Origin: Rosettibacter sp964572725
Lineage (GTDB): Bacteria; Bacteroidota; Ignavibacteria; Ignavibacteriales; Melioribacteraceae
DNA: 64,000 bases
Reading direction: 5' to 3'
NCBI GenBank assembly: GCA_964572725.1
Contig: CAZNFW010000001.1
Coordinates: forward strand, 62,001 to 126,000
In this document: in pieces, positions 9,914 to 19,272 of the stretch
Numbering within the stretch: position 1 is the first letter of the stretch
Layout: each line of letters begins with the position of its first letter
The notes under the pieces: generated by a model
What the model saw: the letters and a program-made list of their open reading frames with translations, nothing else
Told to the model about the DNA's origin: nothing
Database searches by the model: none
Program-made: the position numbers and the translations under genes

Positions 9914-11004
9914 ATAATATTTATCGATTCATATTTGCTGGAGGAGGAACTGGCGGTCATCTTTATCCAGCTTTAGCTGTTGCTCAAAAAATTCTTGAAC
10001 TTAAACCAGAGGCTGATATTTTATTTGTAGGCACAAAAGATAAAATAGAAGCTCGTGTTGTTCCAGAATATGGTTTTAATTATAAATCAATTTTGATTAG
10101 CGGATTTTCAAGAAAATTTAATTTGAACAATTTTCTTTTCCCTTTTAAGCTGATAATTGGAATGATTCAATCATTAATAATTGTTATGAAATTTAAACCT
10201 CGTGTTACAGTTGGAACAGGGGCTTATGTTTCAGGTCCAGTTGTATGGGCAGCATCTGTAATGGGTTCGAAGATTGTTTTGCTCGAACAAAATAGTTTTC
10301 CCGGAATTACAAATAGATTGCTTGAAAAAAAAGCTGATGAAATTCATTTGACTTATGAAGAATCAAAAAAATATTTCAGAGATAAAGAAAAATTATTTAT
10401 AACGGGCAATCCGGTAAGAGTTGATTTAAAACTTATAAATAAAGATGAAGCATTAAAAAAATTTGGCTTGAATGAATTAAAAAAAACTTTGCTTGTAATT
10501 GGAGGAAGTTTAGGTGCAAAATCAATTAATGATATTATTGCAAAAATAGCTGATGATTTAATTAAAAATGATATTCAAATTCTCTGGCAGACAGGTTCTT
10601 TATATTATAATGATTATAAATCTTATGAAAAAGAGGGTATAAAAGTATTGCCCTTTATTAAAGATATGCAGGCGGCTTACAGTGCATGTGACCTTGTTTT
10701 AGCAAGAGCTGGTGCAACAACAATTGCAGAAGTTTCATCTTTAGGGCTGCCAGTAATTTTTGTTCCTTCGACAAATGTGGCTGCCAATCATCAATTTATG
10801 AATGCAAAAGTTCTTTTTGATAAAAATGCTGCAATCCTGATTGAAGATAAAAATTTGCAAAACGAACTCTTAAAAAAAATAATTGAATTAATTAATGATG
10901 AAGTACAATTAAGAACTCTTAAAAAAAATATTTCTGAATTTTCAAAAGCAGATGCAGTAAATACTGTTGCAGAAAGAGTAATAAAATTAGCAGAAACATT
11001 TTAA
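9910..11004 (+). CDS. murG: MurG, lipid I GlcNAc transferase
   Basis: MurG transfers GlcNAc from UDP-GlcNAc to lipid I, giving lipid II, at the inner face of the cytoplasmic membrane. The 364-residue GT28 protein carries the N-terminal lipid-binding loop GGGTGGHLYPALAVA at about residues 11-25, TGAYVSGP, the second-domain GGSLGAKSIN, and the donor-site segment ARAGATTIAE. The start overlaps the ftsW stop. A gap of 28 bases with an AAGGAA ribosome site separates it from murC. Confidence 0.96.
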   Translation: MNNIYRFIFAGGGTGGHLYPALAVAQKILELKPEADILFVGTKDKIEARVVPEYGFNYKSILISGFSRKFNLNNFLFPFKLIIGMIQSLIIVMKFKPRVTVGTGAYVSGPVVWAASVMGSKIVLLEQNSFPGITNRLLEKKADEIHLTYEESKKYFRDKEKLFITGNPVRVDLKLINKDEALKKFGLNELKKTLLVIGGSLGAKSINDIIAKIADDLIKNDIQILWQTGSLYYNDYKSYEKEGIKVLPFIKDMQAAYSACDLVLARAGATTIAEVSSLGLPVIFVPSTNVAANHQFMNAKVLFDKNAAILIEDKNLQNELLKKIIELINDEVQLRTLKKNISEFSKADAVNTVAERVIKLAETF

Positions 11005-11032
11005 AAATGATTTTAATAAGGAACAAATTTTT

Positions 11033-12415
11033 ATGATGACAAAAACAATTAGGAATATTCATTTTGTCGGGATTGGCGGAATTGGAATGAGCGGAATTGC
11101 TGAAATTTTATTAAGTCAAGGATTTAATATTACTGGCTCAGATTTGCATAAATCTGAAATAACAGACCGATTAGAAAGTCTTGGTATAAAAATTTATGAA
11201 GGTCATTCGCCGGATAATTTAAAGAATGCTGATCTTGTTGTTTATTCATCTGCTGTTACACTTGATAATCCGGAAGTAAAAGCAGCAATTGAAAGAAAAA
11301 TACCAGTAATCAAAAGAGCAGAAATGCTGGCTGAATGCATGAGGATGAAATATGGAATTGGCATTGCTGGCACTCATGGAAAAACTACTACAACTTCTAT
11401 GGTTGGACTTGTTTTGACAGGGGCAGGAATTGATCCGACAATAATTGTGGGTGGAAAACTTCATAGTCTCGGCGGAACAAATGCAAGACTTGGCAAGGGA
11501 GATTATATAGTTGTTGAAGCTGACGAATTCGACAGAACATTTCTAAAACTTACTCCAGTAATTGCAGCAATTACAACTCTCGAAAGAGAACATCTTGATA
11601 CTTACAAAGATCTTGATGACCTCAAATCCGCTTTCACAGAGTTTGCAAACAAAGTTCCGTTTTTTGGTTTTGTTGTACTTTGTCTTGATGAGCCTGCGCT
11701 TCAGGATATAATTCCTTCAATTAATAAAAAGATTATTACTTATGGAATCTCTCCGCAGGCAGATATTAGAGCAGTAAATATTTCACACAACAAAAATTTA
11801 TCTGAGTTTACTGTGCTTTACAAAGGAGAAGAACTTGGTAAAATTAGATTGAATGTTCCCGGTATTCATAATGTTAAAAACTCACTTGTTGCCGTAACAA
11901 TAGCAAAAGAAATGGGAGTTGATTTTTCAATTATTAAAAAAGCACTTGAATCTTTCAGCGGTGTTTATCGCAGATTTGAAAAAAAATATGATGAAGATGT
12001 TATGGTTGTTGATGATTATGGTCATCATCCTACAGAAATTGATGTAACACTTGATGGTATCCGCAGAGGGTGGAACAGAAGATTAGTAGCTGTATTTCAG
12101 CCGCATTTGTATTCGCGCACGAGAGATTTTTATACAGAGTTTGGCAGATCTTTTCTTAATTCTGATGTTTTTATTTGCACTGATGTTTATCCAGCACGCG
12201 AAGAACCTATTGAAGGAGTAACAGGAGAATTAATTGCTAATGCCGCAAAAAATTATGGACATAAAAATGTTTACTATGAGCCTGATAAAACAAAAATTCC
12301 AGAACTGCTGAAAAGTATTTATAAAAAAGATGATATCATCATTACAATGGGTGCAGGCGATATATGGAAGTATGGAGAAAAATTTGTCGAATATCTTAAA
12401 TCAAGAAATAAATAA
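11033..12415 (+). CDS. murC: UDP-MurNAc:L-alanine ligase MurC
   Basis: MurC starts the peptide stem by adding L-alanine to UDP-MurNAc. The 460-residue protein has an N-terminal UDP-binding loop (GIGGIGMSGIAEIL), the ATP loop GTHGKTTT at about 113-120, VEADEFDRTF, and the C-terminal-domain motifs DDYGHHPTEI and FQPHLYSRT. The gene order murG-murC-ftsQ, with no murB or ddl between them, is also seen in Bacteroidota; those two genes must lie elsewhere. ATG codons at 11033 and 11036 are both usable. Confidence 0.96.
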   Translation: MMTKTIRNIHFVGIGGIGMSGIAEILLSQGFNITGSDLHKSEITDRLESLGIKIYEGHSPDNLKNADLVVYSSAVTLDNPEVKAAIERKIPVIKRAEMLAECMRMKYGIGIAGTHGKTTTTSMVGLVLTGAGIDPTIIVGGKLHSLGGTNARLGKGDYIVVEADEFDRTFLKLTPVIAAITTLEREHLDTYKDLDDLKSAFTEFANKVPFFGFVVLCLDEPALQDIIPSINKKIITYGISPQADIRAVNISHNKNLSEFTVLYKGEELGKIRLNVPGIHNVKNSLVAVTIAKEMGVDFSIIKKALESFSGVYRRFEKKYDEDVMVVDDYGHHPTEIDVTLDGIRRGWNRRLVAVFQPHLYSRTRDFYTEFGRSFLNSDVFICTDVYPAREEPIEGVTGELIANAAKNYGHKNVYYEPDKTKIPELLKSIYKKDDIIITMGAGDIWKYGEKFVEYLKSRNK

Positions 12416-12421
12416 TTAGTT

Positions 12422-13186
12422 ATGAAAAATTTACTAAGTATAATTTTGCTTGTGATATTGACTGGAATAATTTTTTACATAGGATTGATGCAGAATAAAA
12501 AAAATGAAATACAGATTGATACAATTACAATTTATGGGAATGAACATTTATCTAAAGAAGATTATATGACATTTGCAAATTTAGTTGATAAAAACAGCTA
12601 TAAAAATTTATCGCTTCGATTTATTAAAGACAGAATCGAAAAACATCCTTATGTAGATTATGCAGATGTTAAATATGAAGGAAGTGGTAAAGTTACAATC
12701 AAAATTTGTGAGAAAAATTTTAGTTCAATACTTATTGATAATCAAAATCAGTTCATACTAACAGAGGATATGCAGTTGCTTCCATTTTTGCCTAATACAA
12801 GAAATGTTGATTATCCAATAATATCAAACATTTTTAAAAAAGATTCTTTAAAAGCTCTTAAATATCTCAGAAATAATTATGATGTATTGACCGCATCAAA
12901 AATTTTGTGCGGAATAAAATTCCTGAACGAGGAATTATATAATGAACTATCTTTAATTGATATGAATAAAGGTGCTGACATTATGCTTTATTTTTCATCA
13001 TTAGACTATCCAGTATTAATAGGCAGAGGAAATGAAATTAAAAAAATTGTTTACTTCAATAGTTTATGGAATTATCTGAAAGGGAAAGAAATAAATAACT
13101 ATATGAATTATATAGATTTAAGATATAACGAACATATCTATTTTGGTATTCAAGATAGTTTACAAGCAGGAGAAAAGAAATTATGA
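12422..13186 (+). CDS. ftsQ: FtsQ/DivIB-like division protein
   Basis: FtsQ is a bitopic divisome protein with a periplasmic POTRA domain that recruits FtsL/FtsB. The 254-residue protein has one membrane segment at about 4-22, then a POTRA-like region (IDTITIYGNEHLSKEDY) with the HPYVDYADVKY strand, then the beta domain. Sequence conservation in this family is low. The identity comes from the POTRA signature, the topology and the location between murC and ftsA. It overlaps ftsA by four bases. Confidence 0.87.
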   Translation: MKNLLSIILLVILTGIIFYIGLMQNKKNEIQIDTITIYGNEHLSKEDYMTFANLVDKNSYKNLSLRFIKDRIEKHPYVDYADVKYEGSGKVTIKICEKNFSSILIDNQNQFILTEDMQLLPFLPNTRNVDYPIISNIFKKDSLKALKYLRNNYDVLTASKILCGIKFLNEELYNELSLIDMNKGADIMLYFSSLDYPVLIGRGNEIKKIVYFNSLWNYLKGKEINNYMNYIDLRYNEHIYFGIQDSLQAGEKKL

Positions 13187-14427
13187 AAAAAAATGTAATT
13201 GCAGGCTTAGATTTAGGAACTACAAAAGTTTGTGCTGTTATAGCAGAGCAGGCAGAAAATAATATTAACATACTTGGCTTTGGAGTCTCACCGTCAGAGG
13301 GATTAAATCGCGGTTTGGTGGCAAATATATCTAAGACCGCCGAAGCAATAACTCATGCTATGAATGTAGCATCAAACAGAGCTGGTCTTAATGTGAAAGA
13401 ACTTAATGTAGGTGTTGCAGGAGAACATATTACAAGCTTACGACATAGAAATTATGTAACGATTAATAATCCAGACCATGAAATTACAAGGGAAGATTTA
13501 AATCGGCTTGAATCTGATGTTCAAACAATAAGAATTCCTGCGGATAGACAAATTCTTCATATAATTCCAGAAGAATTTTTTGTTGATTATCAGGGAGGAA
13601 TTGATGACCCGATTGGTTTGTGTGGTTCACGTCTCGAAGCAGTAAATCACGTTGTGCTTGCATCAGTTCCTGCAATGGAGAATATTAAAAAATCTGTTGA
13701 ACGAGCCGGATACTCTGTTAAAAATTATATTCTTCAGCCAATTGCATCATCAATATCAGTATTGGAAGAAAATGAAAAAGACCTTGGTGTTCTTCTAATT
13801 GATATTGGTGGCGGAACAACTGACCTTGCAATATTTCATCGTAAAGCTATTAAACATACAAAAGTAATTGGTGTGGCCGGCAATCAGGTTACAAATGATA
13901 TACGCGAAACATTGGGAATTGTAACTGCTGATGCAGAAAAAATTAAGAAAGAATATGGCTATGCAATAGAAAGTGCTATAATTAAAGATGAGGATATTTA
14001 CATAAAAGGAGTAGGTGCAAGAGGGAATATAAAAATTCCAATTTCATTATTAACACAAATAATTAGTGTAAGAATGAGAGAACTATTCACTTTAATTGAT
14101 AATGAACTTAGAGTTTCCGGATTTAAAAATAAAATTAAAGCCGGGGTTGTGTTAACTGGTGGTGGTTCTTTATTAAAAGGCTGTGTTGAATTAGCTGAGG
14201 ATGTTTTTGGATTGCCTGCAAGAATTGGAGTCCCGCTTGATTTAGGCGGGGGATTATCACATGAAATTGAAAGTCCGGAATTTGCAACTGTAGCAGGTTT
14301 GATAAAAGGATTACCGGGAATGAGGCAGGATGAAATTGTTGTAGATTTTAAAAAATCAAAAAAGGAAAAAAAGTTTAAACCAGGTAAATATTTCAAGAAA
14401 ATTCAAGAATTCTTTGAAAATTTATAA
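13183..14427 (+). CDS. ftsA: FtsA, actin-like Z-ring membrane tether
   Basis: FtsA is an actin-fold ATPase that attaches FtsZ filaments to the membrane. The 414-residue protein has the phosphate-1 loop GLDLGTTKV at the N-terminus, a phosphate-2 loop LLIDIGGGTTDLA, and the adenosine loop TGGGSLLKG. It ends in a basic amphipathic stretch (KYFKKIQEFFENL) that fits the membrane-targeting helix of the family. Length is typical. It lies 24 bases upstream of ftsZ, which has its own strong ribosome site. Confidence 0.96.
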   Translation: MKKNVIAGLDLGTTKVCAVIAEQAENNINILGFGVSPSEGLNRGLVANISKTAEAITHAMNVASNRAGLNVKELNVGVAGEHITSLRHRNYVTINNPDHEITREDLNRLESDVQTIRIPADRQILHIIPEEFFVDYQGGIDDPIGLCGSRLEAVNHVVLASVPAMENIKKSVERAGYSVKNYILQPIASSISVLEENEKDLGVLLIDIGGGTTDLAIFHRKAIKHTKVIGVAGNQVTNDIRETLGIVTADAEKIKKEYGYAIESAIIKDEDIYIKGVGARGNIKIPISLLTQIISVRMRELFTLIDNELRVSGFKNKIKAGVVLTGGGSLLKGCVELAEDVFGLPARIGVPLDLGGGLSHEIESPEFATVAGLIKGLPGMRQDEIVVDFKKSKKEKKFKPGKYFKKIQEFFENL

Positions 14428-14451
14428 ATATACCACAACAAGGGAGGAATT

Positions 14452-15759
14452 ATGGAACAACATAACAATAACAAAAAACTCAGATTTGTCACTCTCGATA
14501 GGGAAGAAACCCAAAAACTTTCAGCTGTATTGAAAGTTGTGGGAGTGGGCGGAGGAGGATGTAATGCTATTGACAGCATGATACATCGTGGTTTAAGCGG
14601 TGTAGAATTTATTGCAATTAATACTGATGCACAAGCACTCGCTAAAAGCCTGGCTCCACTCAAAGTTCAAATTGGTTCTAATATTACTAGAGGATTGGGA
14701 ACAGGTGCTATTCCCAATATTGGCAAAAAAGCTGCTGAAGAAGACCGCGACAAATTAACTCGAATTCTTGATGGAAGCGATATGGTTTTTGTTACTTGTG
14801 GAATGGGAGGAGGGACTGGAACTGGTGCTGCACCAATTGTAGCATCAATTGCAAAAAGTTTAGGTGCTCTGGTCGTTGGAATCGTAACTAAACCATTTAC
14901 ATGGGAAGGAAAGCAAAGAATGAAAAATGCAGAAGAAGGTATTAAAGAATTGAAACAATATGTTGATAGTTTGATTGTGATTCCAAATAGCAGAATACTC
15001 AGCATTATAGATAATGCTACTGCAGCTGTTGCAGCATTCGATAAACCAAATGAAATTCTTTATGAAGCAACAAGAGGTATTGCAGATATAATTACTATGA
15101 CTGGAATTATTAATGTCGATTTTGCTGATGTTAGAACTGTAATGAAAGATAGTGGTCAGGCATTAATGGGTTGTGGAATTGCAAGCGGAGAAAATCGTGC
15201 AGTCGAAGCAGCTCAAAAAGCAATTTCTTCTCCTTTACTTGAAGGTATTTCTATAAAAGGTGCAAAAAATATTCTTCTTAATGTTTCTGGTTCTTCAAAT
15301 ATGACAATGCAGGAAATTGAAGCAGGTAATAATATTATTTTCCAAGCAGCAGGCGAAGAAGCTAATGTTATTTTTGGTGCTGTCGTAAAAGAAGAACTTA
15401 ATGACTATATCTCTTACACTGTTATTGCAACAGGATTTGGCAGCAATGGTCAGGCAGGCAGCTTGAATAATCTTAAACAGGATAAAGATGATAAATCAAC
15501 ACAAAGAAAACCTTCTTCTGGTCTGGGAGGTTTCTCTAAAGATAAAATTGATCTGGACAGCAGTGATGACTTAAATATTCCAACTATTCTTAGAATGAGA
15601 AGAAAAGATCCCGATTTATTTCCTGATGATGATTTGAAAACTGGTTTTAAAGCTGATCAAGATAATTTTGATACTAATAATGATGATATTAATAATAAAA
15701 AGAAAAAAGATGACGACGAAGAAGACAGCTCTTCTTTCTTAAGAAAAATTATGGACTAA
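14452..15759 (+). CDS. ftsZ: FtsZ, tubulin-like division GTPase
   Basis: FtsZ polymerises into the cytokinetic ring. The 435-residue protein has the N-terminal VVGVGGGGCNA loop and the tubulin signature GGGTGTGAAP at about residues 122-131. The ATG follows GGGAGGAAT. The tail is unusual: an IPTILRMR segment resembling the C-terminal binding peptide lies about 52 residues from the end. A very acidic/Lys-rich linker follows, and the protein closes with FLRKIMD. Either could be the docking peptide for FtsA; the terminal one is the more likely by position. This is the last gene of the dcw run. Confidence 0.97.
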   Translation: MEQHNNNKKLRFVTLDREETQKLSAVLKVVGVGGGGCNAIDSMIHRGLSGVEFIAINTDAQALAKSLAPLKVQIGSNITRGLGTGAIPNIGKKAAEEDRDKLTRILDGSDMVFVTCGMGGGTGTGAAPIVASIAKSLGALVVGIVTKPFTWEGKQRMKNAEEGIKELKQYVDSLIVIPNSRILSIIDNATAAVAAFDKPNEILYEATRGIADIITMTGIINVDFADVRTVMKDSGQALMGCGIASGENRAVEAAQKAISSPLLEGISIKGAKNILLNVSGSSNMTMQEIEAGNNIIFQAAGEEANVIFGAVVKEELNDYISYTVIATGFGSNGQAGSLNNLKQDKDDKSTQRKPSSGLGGFSKDKIDLDSSDDLNIPTILRMRRKDPDLFPDDDLKTGFKADQDNFDTNNDDINNKKKKDDDEEDSSSFLRKIMD

Positions 15760-15766
15760 TATTAAT

Positions 15767-15838
15767 GGCTGATGTTGATTTTCCCTTGTTGTGGTAAACG
15801 AGTGACATTCTTGAAAATCAACTCAGCCTTTATTTTTA
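15767..15838 (+). terminator. Terminator after ftsZ
   Basis: The arms GGCTGATGTTGATTTTC (15767-15783) and GAAAATCAACTCAGCC (15813-15828) pair over 16 bp with one bulged base and a 29-base loop, followed by TTTATTTTT. This fits a rho-independent terminator closing the dcw operon. The large loop is unusual. Downstream, a TATAAT at 15887-15892 could be the -10 box of the next gene, but no -35 box of good match stands in front of it. Confidence 0.7.
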
Positions 15839-15930
15839 ATACTTCTGCAAACTTTTTTTCATTTCTTCTTATTTTTGTTTTAGCTTTATAATTGCTAACT
15901 TTTATTACAAAAAACAAACTTAGATGAAAT

Positions 15931-16662
15931 ATGAAAAAATATATTTTAATTCTGATGGTTCTTTTTGTGATAAATAATGTTAAAGCTCAGGATGAAGAAG
16001 TAGGATGGACTTCCAGGTTCGGTATTGCTGCAGGGTTTAGCCCAGCTTATGTGTTCCCAAATCTTGATAAGATAAATTCTCAGGTTAAAAAAATGGGAAT
16101 AAATGAGTTAAGCAATTCAGGATTTGTAGTATGGGGTGGAGGCGGTTATGCTTACATCATGATGATCGAAAATTTTAGAATAGGAGCAATAGGCTTGAGT
16201 GGCTCAACTTCATCAAGCGGTAAGGTTAATAATTTAGAAAAAGAAGTAATTTATGATTTTGGTCTGGGAGGAATAACATTTGAGTATACACTTCCATTCA
16301 TTCAGAAAGTTGCGGTATCAGTTGGTGCAATTGCGGGTTATGGTTCATCTGCAATTGAAATATATCAGTCAGGCTCAAACTTTACATGGGATAATATATG
16401 GAATAAAGTAAATGAGGGCATAATGACAAATGATGTAAGTGATAAGATTACTCAATCATATTTTCTTTTTTCTCCAACAATTAATTGTGATATACCAGTT
16501 ACACGATTTGTATCATTTAGAATTGGGGCCGGATATAATTTAACATTTGGTAAGAACTGGAAAGTAAATAATGACCGTGATATTTCAGGTGTACCTTCAA
16601 ATATTAATTCTAATTCATTCTTTATTCAAACTGGAATTTATTTCGGATTTTTTGCTTATTGA
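15931..16662 (+). CDS. Predicted outer-membrane beta-barrel protein, family not recognised
   Basis: This 243-residue protein has a clear signal peptide (MKKYILILMVLFVINNVKAQ). The rest is rich in glycine and in alternating hydrophobic/polar strands, and the C-terminus is aromatic (GIYFGFFAY). These are traits of a small outer-membrane barrel in the OmpA-barrel or OMP_b-brl class. I do not recognise the family and assign no function. It sits alone between the ftsZ terminator and rfbB, whose start overlaps its stop, so it may be co-transcribed with the polysaccharide genes. Confidence 0.7.
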   Translation: MKKYILILMVLFVINNVKAQDEEVGWTSRFGIAAGFSPAYVFPNLDKINSQVKKMGINELSNSGFVVWGGGGYAYIMMIENFRIGAIGLSGSTSSSGKVNNLEKEVIYDFGLGGITFEYTLPFIQKVAVSVGAIAGYGSSAIEIYQSGSNFTWDNIWNKVNEGIMTNDVSDKITQSYFLFSPTINCDIPVTRFVSFRIGAGYNLTFGKNWKVNNDRDISGVPSNINSNSFFIQTGIYFGFFAY

Positions 16663-16664
16663 TT

Positions 16665-17684
16665 ATGAAAACAAAAAATATATTGATTACAGGCGGAGCT
16701 GGCTTTATTGGCAGTAACTTCATTAATTACATTTTATCATATCGAGATGATTTGAATATCGTAAATCTTGATAAACTTACTTATGCCGGTAATCTAGAAA
16801 ATTTAAAACCTGTTGAGAATAAAAAAAATTATCACTTTATAAAAGGAGATATTGCAAACAGAGAACTTGTTGATTATATCTTCAAAAAATTTTCGATAAA
16901 ATATGTTATAAATTTTGCGGCTGAGTCACATGTGGACAGAAGCATTCTTGGCTCTGAAATTTTTTATCGAACAAATGTAATTGGGACAAATGTTTTATTA
17001 GAAGCATCGAGACGATATGAAGTAGAAAAGTTTATTCAAATTTCTACTGATGAAGTTTATGGAAGCTTAGATTCAGAAGGATTCTTTACAGAACAAACTC
17101 CACTATCACCAAACAGTCCTTATTCATCAAGTAAAGCTGCAGCCGATTTAATGGCTCTTGCATTTCATCATACTTATGGTTTGCCTGTTGTTATAACTCG
17201 TTGTTCAAATAATTATGGACCATATCAATTCCCCGAAAAATTAATTCCTTTAATGATAATTAATTGTTTGAATAATAAAAAACTACCAGTTTATGGAGAT
17301 GGCCTTAATGTTCGAGATTGGATTTATGTGGTTGACCATATTAAAGCTGTTGAACTTGTGTTTGAAAAAGGAAGAATTGGCGAAGTTTATAACATTGGTG
17401 CAAGCTGCGAAATGAAAAATATTGATATTGTAAAAATGATTTTGAAAAAACTTAATAAGTCTGAAGAATTAATTGAATTTGTCAAAGACCGTCCAGGACA
17501 CGACCGTCGTTATGCTATCGATTCATCTAAAATTCAAAAAGAACTGAGATGGAAACCATTATTTAATTTTGAAACAGCACTTGATTACACAATTAAATGG
17601 TATATTGAAAACGAGTATTGGTGGAAAAGAATTATTTCTGGTGAATATCTGAATTATTATAAAAAGCAGTATGGGGATATTTGA
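16665..17684 (+). CDS. rfbB: dTDP-glucose 4,6-dehydratase
   Basis: RfbB/RmlB converts dTDP-glucose to dTDP-4-keto-6-deoxyglucose, the branch point for rhamnose and other deoxysugars. The 339-residue extended short-chain dehydrogenase has the NAD loop GGAGFIGSNF, STDEVYGSL containing the dehydratase Thr-Asp-Glu, and the YSSSK catalytic pair. A TTG six bases upstream is in frame, but the ATG at 16665 gives the normal N-terminus MKTKNILITGG. The partner genes rfbA, rfbC and rfbD are not in the window. It opens the polysaccharide locus. Confidence 0.94.
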   Translation: MKTKNILITGGAGFIGSNFINYILSYRDDLNIVNLDKLTYAGNLENLKPVENKKNYHFIKGDIANRELVDYIFKKFSIKYVINFAAESHVDRSILGSEIFYRTNVIGTNVLLEASRRYEVEKFIQISTDEVYGSLDSEGFFTEQTPLSPNSPYSSSKAAADLMALAFHHTYGLPVVITRCSNNYGPYQFPEKLIPLMIINCLNNKKLPVYGDGLNVRDWIYVVDHIKAVELVFEKGRIGEVYNIGASCEMKNIDIVKMILKKLNKSEELIEFVKDRPGHDRRYAIDSSKIQKELRWKPLFNFETALDYTIKWYIENEYWWKRIISGEYLNYYKKQYGDI

Positions 17685-17796
17685 TTTGCATTCCCTTAGC
17701 AATCATAAATTACATTTTTAGTTGTTGTAAAGTCATTACAAAATGTTTTATCTTTTGAATTAGTTTTTATAAACATTTACAAAAAATAATAAAGAA

Positions 17797-19263
17797 ATGA
17801 AATCAATTAAATTAATTTTGTTTTTCGTCTTTGTTGGGTTTATAAATTCAATTGTTGCGCAGGAACTTGAACAAACAACAACAAAAGCATTACAGACACC
17901 TATTATGCAGCCTATCACTGTTACAGTTGGAGGAAACTTTGTTGTTACTGGTTCATTTACTGCATTTAGAACTCAAAGACTCGACCATTTGATTACTAAT
18001 CTTTACAATCAAGCACAAGAAATTTCGTTTGGGAGCATAAATAAACCAGAAGTTATAAGACAAATAAAAAAAGAACTAAAGAAATATCCATTAAGAGATA
18101 TTACATTAAAAAGAGCAGATGGGACAGTATTAAAGATTGATTTACTGAAATTCAGATTAACTGGAGATTTTAAATATAATCCTTACTTAATGAATGATGA
18201 TGTAATAATTTTTCCATCATATGATGAAAAGAAAAATATTGTTGATATTTCTGGTGCAGTTAATAATCCAACACAATTTCAATTTGTAGAGGGTGATAAA
18301 TTATCTGATGCAATTTTATTTGCTGGTGGTATTAATAAAGCTTATGAAAATGTAGAAGAAGCTGAAATATCAAGAATAAAAGATGATGGTAAATCGGAAG
18401 AATTAATAAGAGTGAAATTAACAGACGACTTTCAGCTTCAGAGGGGAGATAGAATTAGAATATTGTTTAATGAAAATAATAAAGAAGCTTATAAAGTACT
18501 TGTTCTTGGTGAAGTTAAGAGACCCGGTTACATCTATATCACAAAAAATAATACTACAGTTAGAGAAGTAATTGAAAAAGCTGGTGGATTTACACCGGAT
18601 GCTGATCTAAGAAGAGCTGAAATTTTAAGGGGAACAGATGAATCACAACTAATGAAGATAAAATGGATTAGAGAAAAATACGAAGCTGATAGTTCTTTTA
18701 CTACATTACCTTTAGTTCTTAAAACTGTAGACGAACTCGTAAGTGAAGAATTAAAAATGATGAGAGCAGCTAATTTAACTATAGAAGAATTTGAATATTC
18801 ATTTGCTTATGATAATTCGTTAAGATTTATTGAGAACAAGAGTTTTGTCGATTTTACAAAAATATTTTCAGACTCAACAAAAGATGGAAGCTTTATAGTT
18901 CATGATGGCGACGTTGTGATAATCCCCAAATATCAGAATTTGGTTTATGTATTTGGTCAAGTGGTAAATCCAGGTTTTTATATTTATGATTCTACAAAAA
19001 CATGGAGAGATTACATAAACGATGCAGGCGGTACAACATATCTTGCAAAGAACGGTAAAAAGACACAGGTAATAAAAGGAAAAAACAGAGCATGGTTTTA
19101 TGCAAATGATGTAAGTAAAATTGAACCTGGCGATTTCATATATGTTCCTAAAGATTTACCAAAAGATTTATCTTATTATCTTCAACAAGTAGGAGCTGTA
19201 TCAGGAATAGTTACTGCACTGGTATCTGTTACATTTTTAATTATACAGGCTACAAAAAAATAA
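17797..19263 (+). CDS. SLBB-domain polysaccharide export protein (Wza-like)
   Basis: This 488-residue protein has a signal peptide (ending IVAQ), no obvious lipobox, and three soluble-ligand-binding beta-grasp (SLBB) repeats. These begin near VDISGAVNNP, VLVLGEVKRPG and VYVFGQVVNPG. The family forms the periplasmic/outer-membrane exit channel for capsule or exopolysaccharide. It ends with a hydrophobic helix (GIVTALVSVTFLIIQA) and a short Lys tail. That looks like a membrane anchor, unlike the amphipathic C-terminal helix of E. coli Wza. It is followed ten bases later by the Wzz-like gene, as expected for a Wzy-dependent export system. Confidence 0.86.
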   Translation: MKSIKLILFFVFVGFINSIVAQELEQTTTKALQTPIMQPITVTVGGNFVVTGSFTAFRTQRLDHLITNLYNQAQEISFGSINKPEVIRQIKKELKKYPLRDITLKRADGTVLKIDLLKFRLTGDFKYNPYLMNDDVIIFPSYDEKKNIVDISGAVNNPTQFQFVEGDKLSDAILFAGGINKAYENVEEAEISRIKDDGKSEELIRVKLTDDFQLQRGDRIRILFNENNKEAYKVLVLGEVKRPGYIYITKNNTTVREVIEKAGGFTPDADLRRAEILRGTDESQLMKIKWIREKYEADSSFTTLPLVLKTVDELVSEELKMMRAANLTIEEFEYSFAYDNSLRFIENKSFVDFTKIFSDSTKDGSFIVHDGDVVIIPKYQNLVYVFGQVVNPGFYIYDSTKTWRDYINDAGGTTYLAKNGKKTQVIKGKNRAWFYANDVSKIEPGDFIYVPKDLPKDLSYYLQQVGAVSGIVTALVSVTFLIIQATKK

Positions 19264-19272
19264 TATAAAATT

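Noticed and set aside
13998..14396. Minus-strand open frame of 132 codons opposite ftsA
   Set aside because: It is antisense to the conserved FtsA C-terminal half; it is a composition artefact of the real gene.
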